From Burkholderiales bacterium (GTDB taxonomy: Bacteria; Pseudomonadota; Gammaproteobacteria; Burkholderiales; SG8-41), in contig SYEN01000071.1 of the NCBI GenBank assembly GCA_005800795.1, positions 1-15,327 of the forward strand: 15,327 nt of DNA. Direction: 5' to 3'. Under the pieces are notes generated by a model that worked only from the letters and a program-made list of their open reading frames with translations, did not search any database and had not been told where the DNA came from. Within the stretch, counting starts at the first letter, position 1, and each line of letters starts with the position of its first letter. Positions 7,430-14,506 of this stretch are shown here, in pieces. The position numbers and the translations under genes were made by a program.

Positions 7430-8534
7430 CTATCGCAGCACCGCCACCGTCTTGCGCTTGATCAACTCAAAATCAATCTCCGCGCCCAATCCCGGTGCGG
7501 TGGGCACATGCACATAGCCTGCGGCGTCAACTTCGATATCCCGCACCAGGCCATACTTTTGTGCAGAGTCTGGCAGAAACACTTCAAAAAATTGCGCATT
7601 CGCTATAGCCATCATCACGTGCAGATTCGCAACGTTGTTGAGCGAATTGCCGCCGTGATGAATTTCATAGTTCAGATGAAATGCCTCGGCCAGATGCGTG
7701 GTCTTGATCATGGTGGTGATGCCGCCCTTGATTGCCACGTCGCCGCGCAAAAAATCCGTGGCGCTTTGCAGTATCCATTGCGCGTAAGAATCCAGCCCTG
7801 CTTGCGGATATTCCGTGGCCATGATCGGCGTGCGCAGCTTTTGCTTTAACTTCACGTAGTTGTAGAGATCCTGATCGGCGAGCGGGTCTTCGTACCAGTA
7901 GTAGTTCAGGTCATCCAGCGCGTAGCCCACGCAGCGCTTCTTCATAGTTGTAGCACCAGCCGGGGTCGCACATCAGCGTGTAATCCGCGCCCACTGCATT
8001 GCGCACGGCCTCGGCGACTTTGATGTCTTCGCGCCACGATTGCGGCGGATGGATTTTGTATGCAGGCCAGTTCAGCGCCTTGTAATGCGCGGCCTGCTCG
8101 GCATAGGCAGCGGCGCTCGGCAACACCTGTGAACTGGCGTAGGCCGGTGCACGATCACGAAACGAGCCGAGCAGTTTGTGGATCGGCAGGTTCGCTGCCT
8201 TGCCGGCGATATCCCACAGCGCCACGTCTATGGCGCCCACCGCACGCGTGGTGGTATTGCGTACGCGTTTCCATAGCGCCTGATTGAGCAGCTCGCGATC
8301 CAGCGCGTCCTGCCGCATCACCACCGGCTTGAGGTAGCGAATCAGCGCGGGCGCGTCGATATCCGCCGCCTGCCGCGAACTGCCCAGGAACGCGTGACTG
8401 GTAAACCCATCGTCTGTCGTGATCGCCAGCAATCCCAGCTGGCTCGATCCGCCGAAGCGCTTGTGTGTTCCGTAGTTGGTTGCGGGAATGTCATCCCACG
8501 AAAAGAGGGTGATGCTGAGATCAGTGATATTCAT
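7430..8534 (-). pseudogene. Enolase-superfamily (mandelate racemase/muconate lactonizing type) gene with a 2-nt frameshift
   Basis: Reading from the ATG at 8534 (MNITDLSITLFSWDDI), the protein shows a normal capping domain, GAIDVALWDIAGK, the barrel Lys segment AYKIHPPQ and the first metal ligand Asp in LMCDPGWCYN. The frame then runs EEALRGLRAG and stops near 7911. The next frame continues at once with VGYALDDLNYYWYEDPLADQ (second ligand Glu), MATEYPQAG (third ligand Glu) and IHHGGNSLNNVANLH (likely catalytic His), ending at 7430. Restoring two bases (GT) at about 7926-7931, where the sequence reads cgtggg on the minus strand, gives an intact protein of about 368 aa, the normal family length. 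A slip in a GTGT run would explain the loss. The gene starts 34 bases after the Bug gene stop and was probably co-transcribed with it. The enzyme would have been an acid-sugar dehydratase or isomerase. Confidence 0.88.
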
Positions 8535-8568
8535 GCGACGTCCCGTTTTGCATATCAACCGCGCGCCA

Positions 8569-9543
8569 CTATTGCAGCGGCACGCCGGCTTCCTTGATAA
8601 CCTTTGCCCAGCGCGCACTTTCGCTGCGAATGAACTGGGCGAACTCATCGCGGCTGGTGGGCGCCGGTTCGACCACCAGATCGCCGAAGCGCTGCTGCAA
8701 TTCCGGCGCCCGCAGCACCGCCGTGAAATCGGTGTGTATCTTGTCGAGGATCGGCGCGGGCGTGCCAGTGGGCGCGCACACGCCATACCACGATTGCGCC
8801 TCGAAGCCCGGCAGCGCGGTTTCGTTCAGCGTGGGCACATCGGGCATTTGTGTAATGCGCCGGGCACTGGTCACCACCAGCGCGCGCACACGGCCACTCT
8901 GGATGGTGGGTATCACCGCCGGCGCTGTTTGCACGCTGGCAGGAATCTGTCCGCCCACGGTATCCGTCAATGCCTGCGGCGCGCCTTTGTAAGCCACATG
9001 CACGACATTGATTTTAGCGGTGAGCTTGAGCAGCTCCATCGACAGTTGCGACGATGTACCAGCCGCCGAGGTGCCGTAGCTCAGCCTGCCGGGATGCGCC
9101 CGTGCATAGTCGATGAACGCAGCGACCGTACGCACCGGCAGCGACGGATGCACCACCAGCACATTCGGCGTGGTGCCGATACGCGTAATCGCGGCGAAAT
9201 CACGCGCGGAGTTGTAAGGCACTTTGGCGTACAGCGATTCCGCAATCGCGCTGGAAGCGATATTGCACTGAAACAGCGTGTAGCCATCTGCCGGCGCCTT
9301 GGCGGCAAACGCTGCACCGAGCGTGCCGCCCGCGCCGGAACGGTTATCCACGACGACCTGCTGATTCCACACGCGGCCCAGACGTTCAGTGAGCAAACGC
9401 GCAACGATGTCGGGCGAAGCCGCTGCCGGAAACGGCACGATGTAGCGCACCGGCTTCGCCGGAAAACTCTGCGCGGCCACGTATAGCGGCGTGACGAGTA
9501 GCACGGCCAGCGGCAAAGCGTGCTGTAGCACAATGTTTTTCAC
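8569..9543 (-). CDS. Bug/TctC-family periplasmic solute-binding protein
   Basis: A full-length 324-aa extracytoplasmic solute receptor of the Bug family, probably binding a carboxylated ligand. Residues 1-24 form a Sec signal peptide (cleavage after YVAA, before QSFPAKPVR). The mature protein starts with the usual PxKPVRYIVPFP strand, then VVVDNRSGAGGTLGA, APADGYTL, NVLVVHPSLP, the SYGTSAAGTSSQLSMELLK segment and the VAYKGAPQAL ligand loop. The typical PFPPGG is PFPAAA here, which may alter the phosphate- or carboxylate-binding loop. The start is GTG at 9543; an upstream in-frame ATG is blocked by TAG, and the ribosome site is poor. It is followed 34 bases later by the broken enolase-superfamily gene, a common pairing of receptor and first catabolic enzyme. 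No TctA or TctB membrane subunits are encoded here. Confidence 0.92.
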   Translation of the reverse strand: MKNIVLQHALPLAVLLVTPLYVAAQSFPAKPVRYIVPFPAAASPDIVARLLTERLGRVWNQQVVVDNRSGAGGTLGAAFAAKAPADGYTLFQCNIASSAIAESLYAKVPYNSARDFAAITRIGTTPNVLVVHPSLPVRTVAAFIDYARAHPGRLSYGTSAAGTSSQLSMELLKLTAKINVVHVAYKGAPQALTDTVGGQIPASVQTAPAVIPTIQSGRVRALVVTSARRITQMPDVPTLNETALPGFEAQSWYGVCAPTGTPAPILDKIHTDFTAVLRAPELQQRFGDLVVEPAPTSRDEFAQFIRSESARWAKVIKEAGVPLQ

Positions 9544-9672
9544 GACGGCTTTGCTCTACATGACAAGCTGACGACCGGCAGTCTCGAAGAACCACCGCTC
9601 TTGCAGATGGGAAAATTGGAGTGCAGTATAGACTGCTTGGCTGTTTCATCCACTGCCATGACACGCCTCCGA

Positions 9673-9698
9673 AATATTGTTTTAAATCAAATACTTAT
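9673..9698 (-). promoter_or_regulatory. AT-rich repeated intergenic motif, copy D
   Basis: The minus strand reads ATAAGTATTTGATTTAA then AACAATATT. It shares 16 exact bases with copy B (7177-7192), but the second TTGATT half has drifted. It sits in the 230-base gap between the Bug gene (minus, start 9543) and the 69-aa gene (plus, start 9774), about 130 bases upstream of the Bug start. Nothing else gene-like is seen in 9544-9773. Confidence 0.4.
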
Positions 9699-9773
9699 AA
9701 CAAACCCTCCGAGGTCCTATCTTGGCCGCAAGGGTACGCCAGCCTTCAAGGCTGAATGGAAGGAATACGCGGC

Positions 9774-9983
9774 ATGTTCAAATTGCAAGTGCAGGACGAC
9801 GACAACGATGCACGGGTATGGCGCGACGTCAAAGGCGCCAACGGCGAACTGCTCAATTTCGACAAGGAAGCCGATGCCCGTGCAAAACTCGCCGAACTCT
9901 ATCCGGTGCTGGTAAAGATGGAGCAATTCGCCGGCCCAAAGCGCACGCGCGTCATCAACATCATTGTCGATGAGGACGACTGA
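9774..9983 (+). CDS. Small acidic protein of unknown function, 69 aa
   Basis: I do not recognise a named family. The start ATG at 9774 is chosen because GGAAGGA (9758-9764) lies nine bases upstream; an in-frame ATG at 9756 overlaps that site and is less likely. The protein opens with a short strand (MFKLQVQ), an acidic DDDNDARVWRDVK stretch, a predicted helix rich in charged residues (DKEADARAKLAELYPVLVK), then RTRVINIIV and an acidic DEDD tail. There are no membrane segments, signal peptide or cysteines. The layout suggests a small soluble alpha/beta domain, perhaps binding a partner. It stands alone, with a divergent Bug gene on one side and a convergent cupin gene on the other. The good ribosome site and balanced codon use support a real gene. 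Confidence 0.75.
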   Translation: MFKLQVQDDDNDARVWRDVKGANGELLNFDKEADARAKLAELYPVLVKMEQFAGPKRTRVINIIVDEDD

Positions 9984-10045
9984 CCGAAGAAGAAGTAACG
10001 CCTTGCAGAACGGCCGCCTGCCCGGCGACGCCGCACGCGTGGCAT

Positions 10046-10624
10046 CTAGAATTTCCCATCGTGCGAAGAAAACGCAATGGTGCACGGTTTACCCGACCGG
10101 TTGCTCCACGCGTGATTTGTGCCACGCTGCACCACGGTGTCGCCGGCCTTGAGGCGGACTTCCTCTTTATCGAGCACCAAAGTAATCTCGCCGTCGAGAA
10201 TCAGGCAAAAATCCAGTGTGCGGGTTTTCTGCATGTAAGGATGGCGCGCCGTGGGCGAGAAGGTGGATGCGCCGGGCGAACCCATGGCGTTGAAATACGC
10301 CTGCACTTCTTTCGCGCCCAACTTATGACTCGCATCCGGTGGAAACGTCACCACGCGGCACACGGAACCGCCGGGCGGCGGCTCGAGCGTATGCGGCGTG
10401 TTCAGGGTTTCGGTGACGCCTTCGATGCGCGCCGGGGTGCGGTCCGTCACCCAGATGCGGGTCGATGAAAATCCGGGCCGCGCCGGATCGGTGCGTACGT
10501 CGGGCGAAGGACCATCGGCGATGCAGTGGGATTTGGCGTGGATGCCAGGACCATCATCCATGGTGATCAAGCGGCGTACAGGTCTGGTGGGTGTCGTCAT
10601 TGGTGTGGTCCCGGCTTTTGTCAT
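10046..10624 (-). CDS. Cupin-domain protein (second of a paralogous pair)
   Basis: A 192-aa protein with a C-terminal cupin barrel (about 115-190). Motif 1 is degenerate: TRTLDFCLILDGEITLVLD has T and D where classic cupins have HxH, although the Glu in DGE remains. Motif 2 reads GDTVVQRGTNHAWSN and keeps one His. The N-terminal half (RLITMDDGP ... STRIWVTDRTPA) aligns with the upstream neighbour, so the two genes are duplicates. Metal binding may be altered; a catalytic role is not proven. The stop of the upstream cupin (TGA) is two bases before this ATG, suggesting translational coupling. A second ATG at 10600 (MTTPTRPVRRL) aligns better with the start of the paralogue and is a reasonable alternative. 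It converges on the 69-aa gene. Confidence 0.82.
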   Translation of the reverse strand: MTKAGTTPMTTPTRPVRRLITMDDGPGIHAKSHCIADGPSPDVRTDPARPGFSSTRIWVTDRTPARIEGVTETLNTPHTLEPPPGGSVCRVVTFPPDASHKLGAKEVQAYFNAMGSPGASTFSPTARHPYMQKTRTLDFCLILDGEITLVLDKEEVRLKAGDTVVQRGTNHAWSNRSGKPCTIAFSSHDGKF

Positions 10625-10626
10625 TA

Positions 10627-11187
10627 TCAATTCCCGTACTTTGCGCCCACCATCACAAACGCCATCAGGCTGCCTTCGTTCGGATTGCACCAACCGTGCC
10701 AGTTGCCGAGCTGCACCACCACGTCGCCCGGTTTCATCACATGCAGCCCGTCATCGAGTATCAGCACGCGTTCGCCTTCGAGCACGATGCCGTAGTCAAC
10801 GGTTTCTGATTTATGGTACGGCGACGAAAACGCATTGGCGCCGCCTTTGTCCCAACAGCCGCCGTCACGCTGGCGCGGCTGGCCGATGGGCACGGCCGTC
10901 GGGTCTTGCGCCGGGTCATAGCCTGGTTCTTTCGGTGGAGACTGCACCACGCGCAGATGCCCACCACGTTCCGGCGGCTCAAAATTGAATTTAAGGCGGC
11001 CATCGTCGCGCATACCACCGAGCTCGACGGGGCTGGACGGATACACCCACACCTCCGTCATGCACGTGCCGGCCCGTATTGCGCCGGGGTTTACGTTGGG
11101 CGCATCGCTGTCGTAGAGCACGTACGATTTGCCGTCAGCATCGTTGCCGGTAACGACCCGGCGGATGGGCTTGATGGGTGGCGCCAT
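10627..11187 (-). CDS. Cupin-domain protein (first of a paralogous pair)
   Basis: A 186-aa cytoplasmic protein with an N-terminal extension (PIRRVVTGNDADGKSYV ... TEVWVYPSSPVELGG) and a C-terminal cupin barrel. The barrel has PYHKSETVDYGIVLEGERVLILD as motif 1 (an H-x3-T-x-D pattern in place of HxH) and PGDVVVQLGNWHGWCN as motif 2, which keeps His. The same modified motif pattern occurs in the next gene. Cupins of this kind are often found next to aromatic or organic-acid catabolic genes, but no reaction can be assigned. The start at 11187 is set by GGGAGA six bases upstream; an in-frame start further upstream (11340) would run through the promoter. A perfect TATAAT lies at 11218-11223 on the minus strand. 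Confidence 0.85.
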   Translation of the reverse strand: MAPPIKPIRRVVTGNDADGKSYVLYDSDAPNVNPGAIRAGTCMTEVWVYPSSPVELGGMRDDGRLKFNFEPPERGGHLRVVQSPPKEPGYDPAQDPTAVPIGQPRQRDGGCWDKGGANAFSSPYHKSETVDYGIVLEGERVLILDDGLHVMKPGDVVVQLGNWHGWCNPNEGSLMAFVMVGAKYGN

Positions 11188-11217
11188 GGGGTTCTCCCTT
11201 GCATTGTGTTTGCCGAC

Positions 11218-11247
11218 ATTATAAGCATCAGCGTCTGCCCGATAGAA
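11218..11247 (-). promoter_or_regulatory. Candidate sigma-70 promoter for the cupin pair
   Basis: On the minus strand a perfect TATAAT (11223 to 11218) lies about 30 bases upstream of the first cupin ATG, with a weak TTCTAT 18 bases further upstream as a possible -35. It is placed correctly for a short leader containing GGGAGA. The rest of the gap to 11373 shows nothing else. Confidence 0.5.
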
Positions 11248-11373
11248 GGCTGGAATCGAAACTGGCACAGGATGGCTGGTTGCCAAGCCGAACAGCGGCA
11301 CGTTACACGCTGTCTGTGAATGTGGAAATCTGTGCTCCACCTGCCCTTTGCCCTTGCTACGTACTACAAACTT

Positions 11374-12354
11374 CTACTCCGCTCTGATCCCGCTGTCCCG
11401 GATCACCTTGCGCCATCGCGGTAACTCGGCCTTTATCAGCGCAGCAAATTCTGCCGCTGTGCCAGCGACCACGTCATTACCATCACTGGTCAGCCGGCTT
11501 GTCACTTCCGGCGACCTTGCCGCCTTGACCCAGTAACTGTTGATTGCCGCACCCAGTGCCGGGGGAGTGGATGCTGGCGCCAACACGCCCACCCAAGCGC
11601 TGAATTCATAACCGGATACGCCAGCCTCAGACAAGGTCGGCGCCTGCGGCAACAGTGTCGAACGGCGCGTGCTGGTGATACCCAGTGCGCGCAGGCGTCC
11701 CGCTCTGATTTGCGGCAGCGCGGCAGCCACCGAGGGCATGGTGATGTCGGTTTCGCCCCCAATCACGGACGCCATTGCCAAACCGCCGCCTTTGTACGGC
11801 ACATGCGTGAGCTTTGCACCAGAGAGATTATTAAAGAGCTCAATGGCGATATGAAAATTGGTGCCATTGCCACCTGAGGCATAGTTGAGCGCGCCCGGTT
11901 TGGCGCGCGCGAGTGCCAGCAAATCCTTGACGGACTGAGCTGGTACGGACGGATGAACCACCAGCACATACGGCGCAGCAGTCAGCAGCGTGATGGGTGT
12001 CAGGTCTTTTTCCACGTCGAACGCCATTTTTGCGAACAGACTGGGGTTCACCACCAGCGGCTGTGAATTGGTCAGTAGCGTGTAGCCGTCGCCGGTCGCA
12101 CGCGCCACCAGTTCGGAGCCGATATTGGTGGATGCACCGGGGCGGTTATCCACCACCAGGCTTTGCCCCATGAGTTCACTTATCCTGGGCGCCATGAGCC
12201 GGATGACGACATCAAGGATGCCGCCCGGCGAGGTGGGTACAACAATACGCACGGCACGTGCCGGGTAGTCTCGCGTTTGGGCTTGCGCACCGGCATTGCC
12301 AGCAAAGGCAACGCCGCATGCCAGCACAATGGTCACGTTTGAAAGTGGGGACAT
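11374..12354 (-). CDS. Bug/TctC-family periplasmic solute-binding protein
   Basis: A full-length 326-aa Bug-type receptor. The start chosen is the ATG at 12354, which gives a proper Sec signal (MSPLSNVTIVLACGVAFAG, then cleavage near AGA|QAQ); the frame is open further upstream to 12426, but that part is not signal-like. Family landmarks: YPARAVRIVVPTSPGGILDVV, SLVVDNRPGASTNIGSELVA, GDGYTLL, YVLVVHPSVPAQ, NYASGGNGTNFHIAIELF and the THVPYKGGGLAMA ligand loop. The ligand is unknown; carboxylic acids are usual. It is followed 186 bases later by the two cupin genes on the same strand and is divergent from the alpha/beta hydrolase gene, with a 70-base shared promoter region between the two starts. 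Confidence 0.92.
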   Translation of the reverse strand: MSPLSNVTIVLACGVAFAGNAGAQAQTRDYPARAVRIVVPTSPGGILDVVIRLMAPRISELMGQSLVVDNRPGASTNIGSELVARATGDGYTLLTNSQPLVVNPSLFAKMAFDVEKDLTPITLLTAAPYVLVVHPSVPAQSVKDLLALARAKPGALNYASGGNGTNFHIAIELFNNLSGAKLTHVPYKGGGLAMASVIGGETDITMPSVAAALPQIRAGRLRALGITSTRRSTLLPQAPTLSEAGVSGYEFSAWVGVLAPASTPPALGAAINSYWVKAARSPEVTSRLTSDGNDVVAGTAAEFAALIKAELPRWRKVIRDSGIRAE

Positions 12355-12388
12355 GCGGCTGATTCTACAGTCGCGGTCAGTAAAAGTA

Positions 12389-12401
12389 GTGATACGATCA
12401 C
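12389..12401. promoter_or_regulatory. Short perfect inverted repeat in a divergent promoter gap, candidate operator
   Basis: GTGAT-ACG-ATCAC is a perfect 5-bp-arm dyad in the middle of the 70-base gap between the divergent Bug gene (start 12354) and the alpha/beta hydrolase gene (start 12425). Size and position suit a dimeric regulator acting on both genes. No regulator gene is present in this window. Short dyads arise by chance, so confidence is low. Confidence 0.3.
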
Positions 12402-12424
12402 AAAAATACCCTCTGCACATTGCC

Positions 12425-13270
12425 ATGCCGTTTCTCGAACGGGCGAATCAGCCGCGCCTGCATTACGAAATCGACGATTTCACCGACCCGTGGAAGAACG
12501 CGCCGTGCATCATGCTTCAGCACGGCTACGCGCGCTCGGCGAAATTCTGGCGCTTTTGCGTGCCTTACCTTAGCCGGTTTTACAAGGTGATCCGCCTGGA
12601 TTTGCGCGGGCAAGGACAGTCGGCCATCGATTTTGATCTGGACGAGGGCATCAATCTCGATGCGTATTTGCAGGACTTCACCGATTTGCTGGATCACCTG
12701 GGTATCGCATCCGCGCATTATTGCGGCGAATCATCCGCGGGCACGCTTGGCATGGCGTTCGCAGCGGAGCACCCGCAACGTGTGCGCACGCTGAGTGTGA
12801 TTTCGTCGCCTGTGTTCATGACCGAGGAGGACAAACAAAGCTCGCTGCACGGTTATCCCAACCGGGTGGAGGCCTTGCGCAAGATGGGCGGACGGGGCTG
12901 GCTTGAGGCATCCAATGCAGGTCGGCGCTTTCCCGCCGACGCTGACCCGGGTATGCTGCAATGGACACTCGACGAAATGGGCCAATCGGACACGGATGTG
13001 TTGATTGCCATGTTTAAATTTGTGTCGAACGTGAATGTCACGCCGCTGTTGGCAAAAATCGGCGCGCCGGTGCTGGGTATCTACCCGGCGGGTGGTGTGA
13101 TTACCAAGGATGAACATCACGCGTTGCTGCAAAAGCATATCAAGAACCTGCGCCTGATACGTGTGCCGACTGGTGCTCACAGCCTGCAGATTGTGCAACC
13201 GGCGATGACGGCCAATACGGTGCTCCACTTTATCGCCGCGCACGACGGCATTGCATGTCACGAATCGTAA
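12425..13270 (+). CDS. Alpha/beta hydrolase
   Basis: A 281-aa soluble alpha/beta-fold hydrolase. The oxyanion-hole segment is LQHGYARSAKFW (31-42), followed by the RLDLRGQGQS strand (57-66). The nucleophile elbow is HYCGESSAGT with S103; the usual GxSxGG is GxSxAG here, Ala replacing one Gly. The general base is H252 in PTGAHSLQ, and the acid is unclear (the expected region reads YPAGGVITKDE). Relatives hydrolyse esters or enol-lactones, but the substrate is unknown. The ATG at 12425 is chosen because the protein then begins MPFLERANQPRLHYEID as in relatives; the upstream open frame overlaps the divergent Bug gene. No clear ribosome site is seen. It leads a plus-strand unit with the two tandem paralogues, abutting or overlapping the first. 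Confidence 0.88.
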   Translation: MPFLERANQPRLHYEIDDFTDPWKNAPCIMLQHGYARSAKFWRFCVPYLSRFYKVIRLDLRGQGQSAIDFDLDEGINLDAYLQDFTDLLDHLGIASAHYCGESSAGTLGMAFAAEHPQRVRTLSVISSPVFMTEEDKQSSLHGYPNRVEALRKMGGRGWLEASNAGRRFPADADPGMLQWTLDEMGQSDTDVLIAMFKFVSNVNVTPLLAKIGAPVLGIYPAGGVITKDEHHALLQKHIKNLRLIRVPTGAHSLQIVQPAMTANTVLHFIAAHDGIACHES

Positions 13271-13281
13271 AAGCAACGCGC

Positions 13282-14319
13282 ATGGATGAATTCGAATTTT
13301 TTCTGGAAAAAGCCTGGTCTGACGGCTTGCCCGTGGTGACGCCCACCGAAGCACGCGTCGCGCGCATGCTCACCGGCACGACGCGTGATCCCGATGAGCT
13401 GATCGGCAACGTTCCGCCGATGATGGAACCGGCCACTGTGCGGACGGTGGCGATACACGCGCTGATGGCAGGCTGCAAGCCGGAGTACCTGCCGGTGGTT
13501 CTGGGTGCGTTAAAGCTGATGCTGCGCGACGAGTTCAACATGAATGGCGTGCAGGGCACCATGAACGGCGCGGCGCCGCTGATGATCGTCAGCGGGCCCT
13601 ACGCGCAGAAGATCGGCATACAGGGTGGCAACGGCTGCTTTGGCCCCGGCTTTCGTGCCAACGCGTCGATCGGCCGTGCGATCCGGTTGATGATGATGAA
13701 TCTCGGCGGTGGCATCGCCGGTGTAGCCTCGGCCACGATTTTCGCCACGCCGCTGCGCTACACCGCTTGCATTACCGAAAACATCAAGCGCAGTCCGTGG
13801 GAGTCTCTGGCGGTGTCCAAAGGTTACGCTGCCACCGACAACGTCATTACCTGCGCCATGGTTGAAAGCCCGCGCCAGACCTTTGATGACGTCAGTCAGG
13901 AAAATGAATTCGAACGGTTGCTCACAGGCATCGCTGATTCGATGGTGGCGATGGGTTCGTGGAACATGCACGCGCGCTCCGACATGGTAGTGGCGATAGG
14001 GCCGCAGCATGCAGCGATTTGCGCCAAGTCTGGCATGAGCCGCGCGGACGTGCATGCGTGGCTGGTGCAGAAGGCTGGACGCAAGGTGCGCGATCTTAAA
14101 GGTGGCGGTAACTGGCGGCGAGAACGCGCGCTGGCGTTTCCCATCTCGGTAAATCCCGATGACGATGATTGTTTTATTCCGGCGATCAAGGATCCGGCTG
14201 ATCTGCAACTGATCGTGGCCGGCGGCTGGGGACCTTGCACGGCGATTTGTCATGGATGGAGTGGCGGCAGCAAGGCGGTGCATGGTACCTACGATGCCCC
14301 AAAGGAGTCAGCTGATTGA
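13282..14319 (+). CDS. Conserved protein of unknown function, first of two tandem paralogues
   Basis: A 345-aa soluble protein whose biochemical role I cannot name. It opens with DEFEFFLEKAWSDGLPVVTP. Conserved-looking Cys residues are C65 (MAGCKPEY), C119 (GGNGCFGPGFRANASIGRA), C163 (RYTACITEN) and C191 (ITCAMVES); C319 and C323 sit close together in GWGPCTAICHGW near the C-terminus. There is no signal peptide or membrane helix. By eye about three quarters of the residues match the next gene. I have a vague memory of similar 'DGLPVVPPT' proteins next to UGSC-motif (seleno)proteins, which I could not check. The ATG at 13282 lines up with the paralogue; an in-frame ATG at 13255 would overlap the hydrolase stop by 16 bases and add nine residues. 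Neither has a good ribosome site. It is very likely in one transcript with the hydrolase. Confidence 0.82.
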   Translation: MDEFEFFLEKAWSDGLPVVTPTEARVARMLTGTTRDPDELIGNVPPMMEPATVRTVAIHALMAGCKPEYLPVVLGALKLMLRDEFNMNGVQGTMNGAAPLMIVSGPYAQKIGIQGGNGCFGPGFRANASIGRAIRLMMMNLGGGIAGVASATIFATPLRYTACITENIKRSPWESLAVSKGYAATDNVITCAMVESPRQTFDDVSQENEFERLLTGIADSMVAMGSWNMHARSDMVVAIGPQHAAICAKSGMSRADVHAWLVQKAGRKVRDLKGGGNWRRERALAFPISVNPDDDDCFIPAIKDPADLQLIVAGGWGPCTAICHGWSGGSKAVHGTYDAPKESAD

Positions 14320-14330
14320 ACGCGCTATCC

Positions 14331-14415
14331 TCGTCAGTCCCGCGCAGGCGGGAATCCATAAAGCAGCATCACGTGCGGAAGGGTTATGGGTTCCCGCCTG
14401 CGCAGGAATGACGGA
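14331..14415. repeat. Inverted repeat of the GGCGGGAAT dispersed type, about 28-bp arms
   Basis: The left arm (14331-14359) and the reverse complement of the right arm (14386-14415) match over about 28 bases with three differences; the loop is about 27 bases. Each arm holds the nested palindrome core GCGCAGGCGGGAA. The sequence resembles dispersed elements known in beta- and gammaproteobacteria (dRS3-like, ATTCCC...GGGAAT). It lies between the two tandem paralogues and could form a strong hairpin that stops or attenuates transcription into the second copy. Confidence 0.7.
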
Positions 14416-14474
14416 GTAAGCTATAGCGTGTTTTGCATGAAAACGCTGGGCGCAAAACACAAAGTGCCATATTA

Positions 14475-14505
14475 CTTAACTAATTGATTTTATTGAATAA
14501 TTTAT
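14475..14505 (+). promoter_or_regulatory. AT-rich repeated intergenic motif, copy C (at the start of the second paralogue)
   Basis: The plus strand reads CTTAACTAATTGATTTTATT then GAATAATTTAT. The part 14484-14505 matches copy B (7184-7205) with three differences in 22 bases. It runs right up to the ATG at 14507, leaving no room for a ribosome-binding site. Confidence 0.45.
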
Positions 14506-14506
14506 A

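Noticed and set aside
8476..9486. 336-residue plus-strand open frame opposite the Bug gene
   Set aside because: It is Arg/His-rich with no recognisable family, and the minus strand holds a full-length Bug protein with signal peptide; typical antisense shadow in GC-rich DNA.
9601..9915. 104-residue plus-strand open frame overlapping the 69-aa gene in another frame
   Set aside because: It has no ribosome site, runs through the AT-rich gap, and conflicts with the better-supported 9774-9983 frame.
9984..10045. Terminator between the 69-aa gene and the convergent cupin gene
   Set aside because: Only GC-rich patches, with no convincing stem-loop or T-tract.
13510..14283. 257-residue minus-strand open frame inside the first paralogue
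   Set aside because: The plus-strand frame is conserved between the two paralogues at protein level; the antisense frame is an Arg/His-rich shadow. A similar shadow appears in the second copy (14963-15283).
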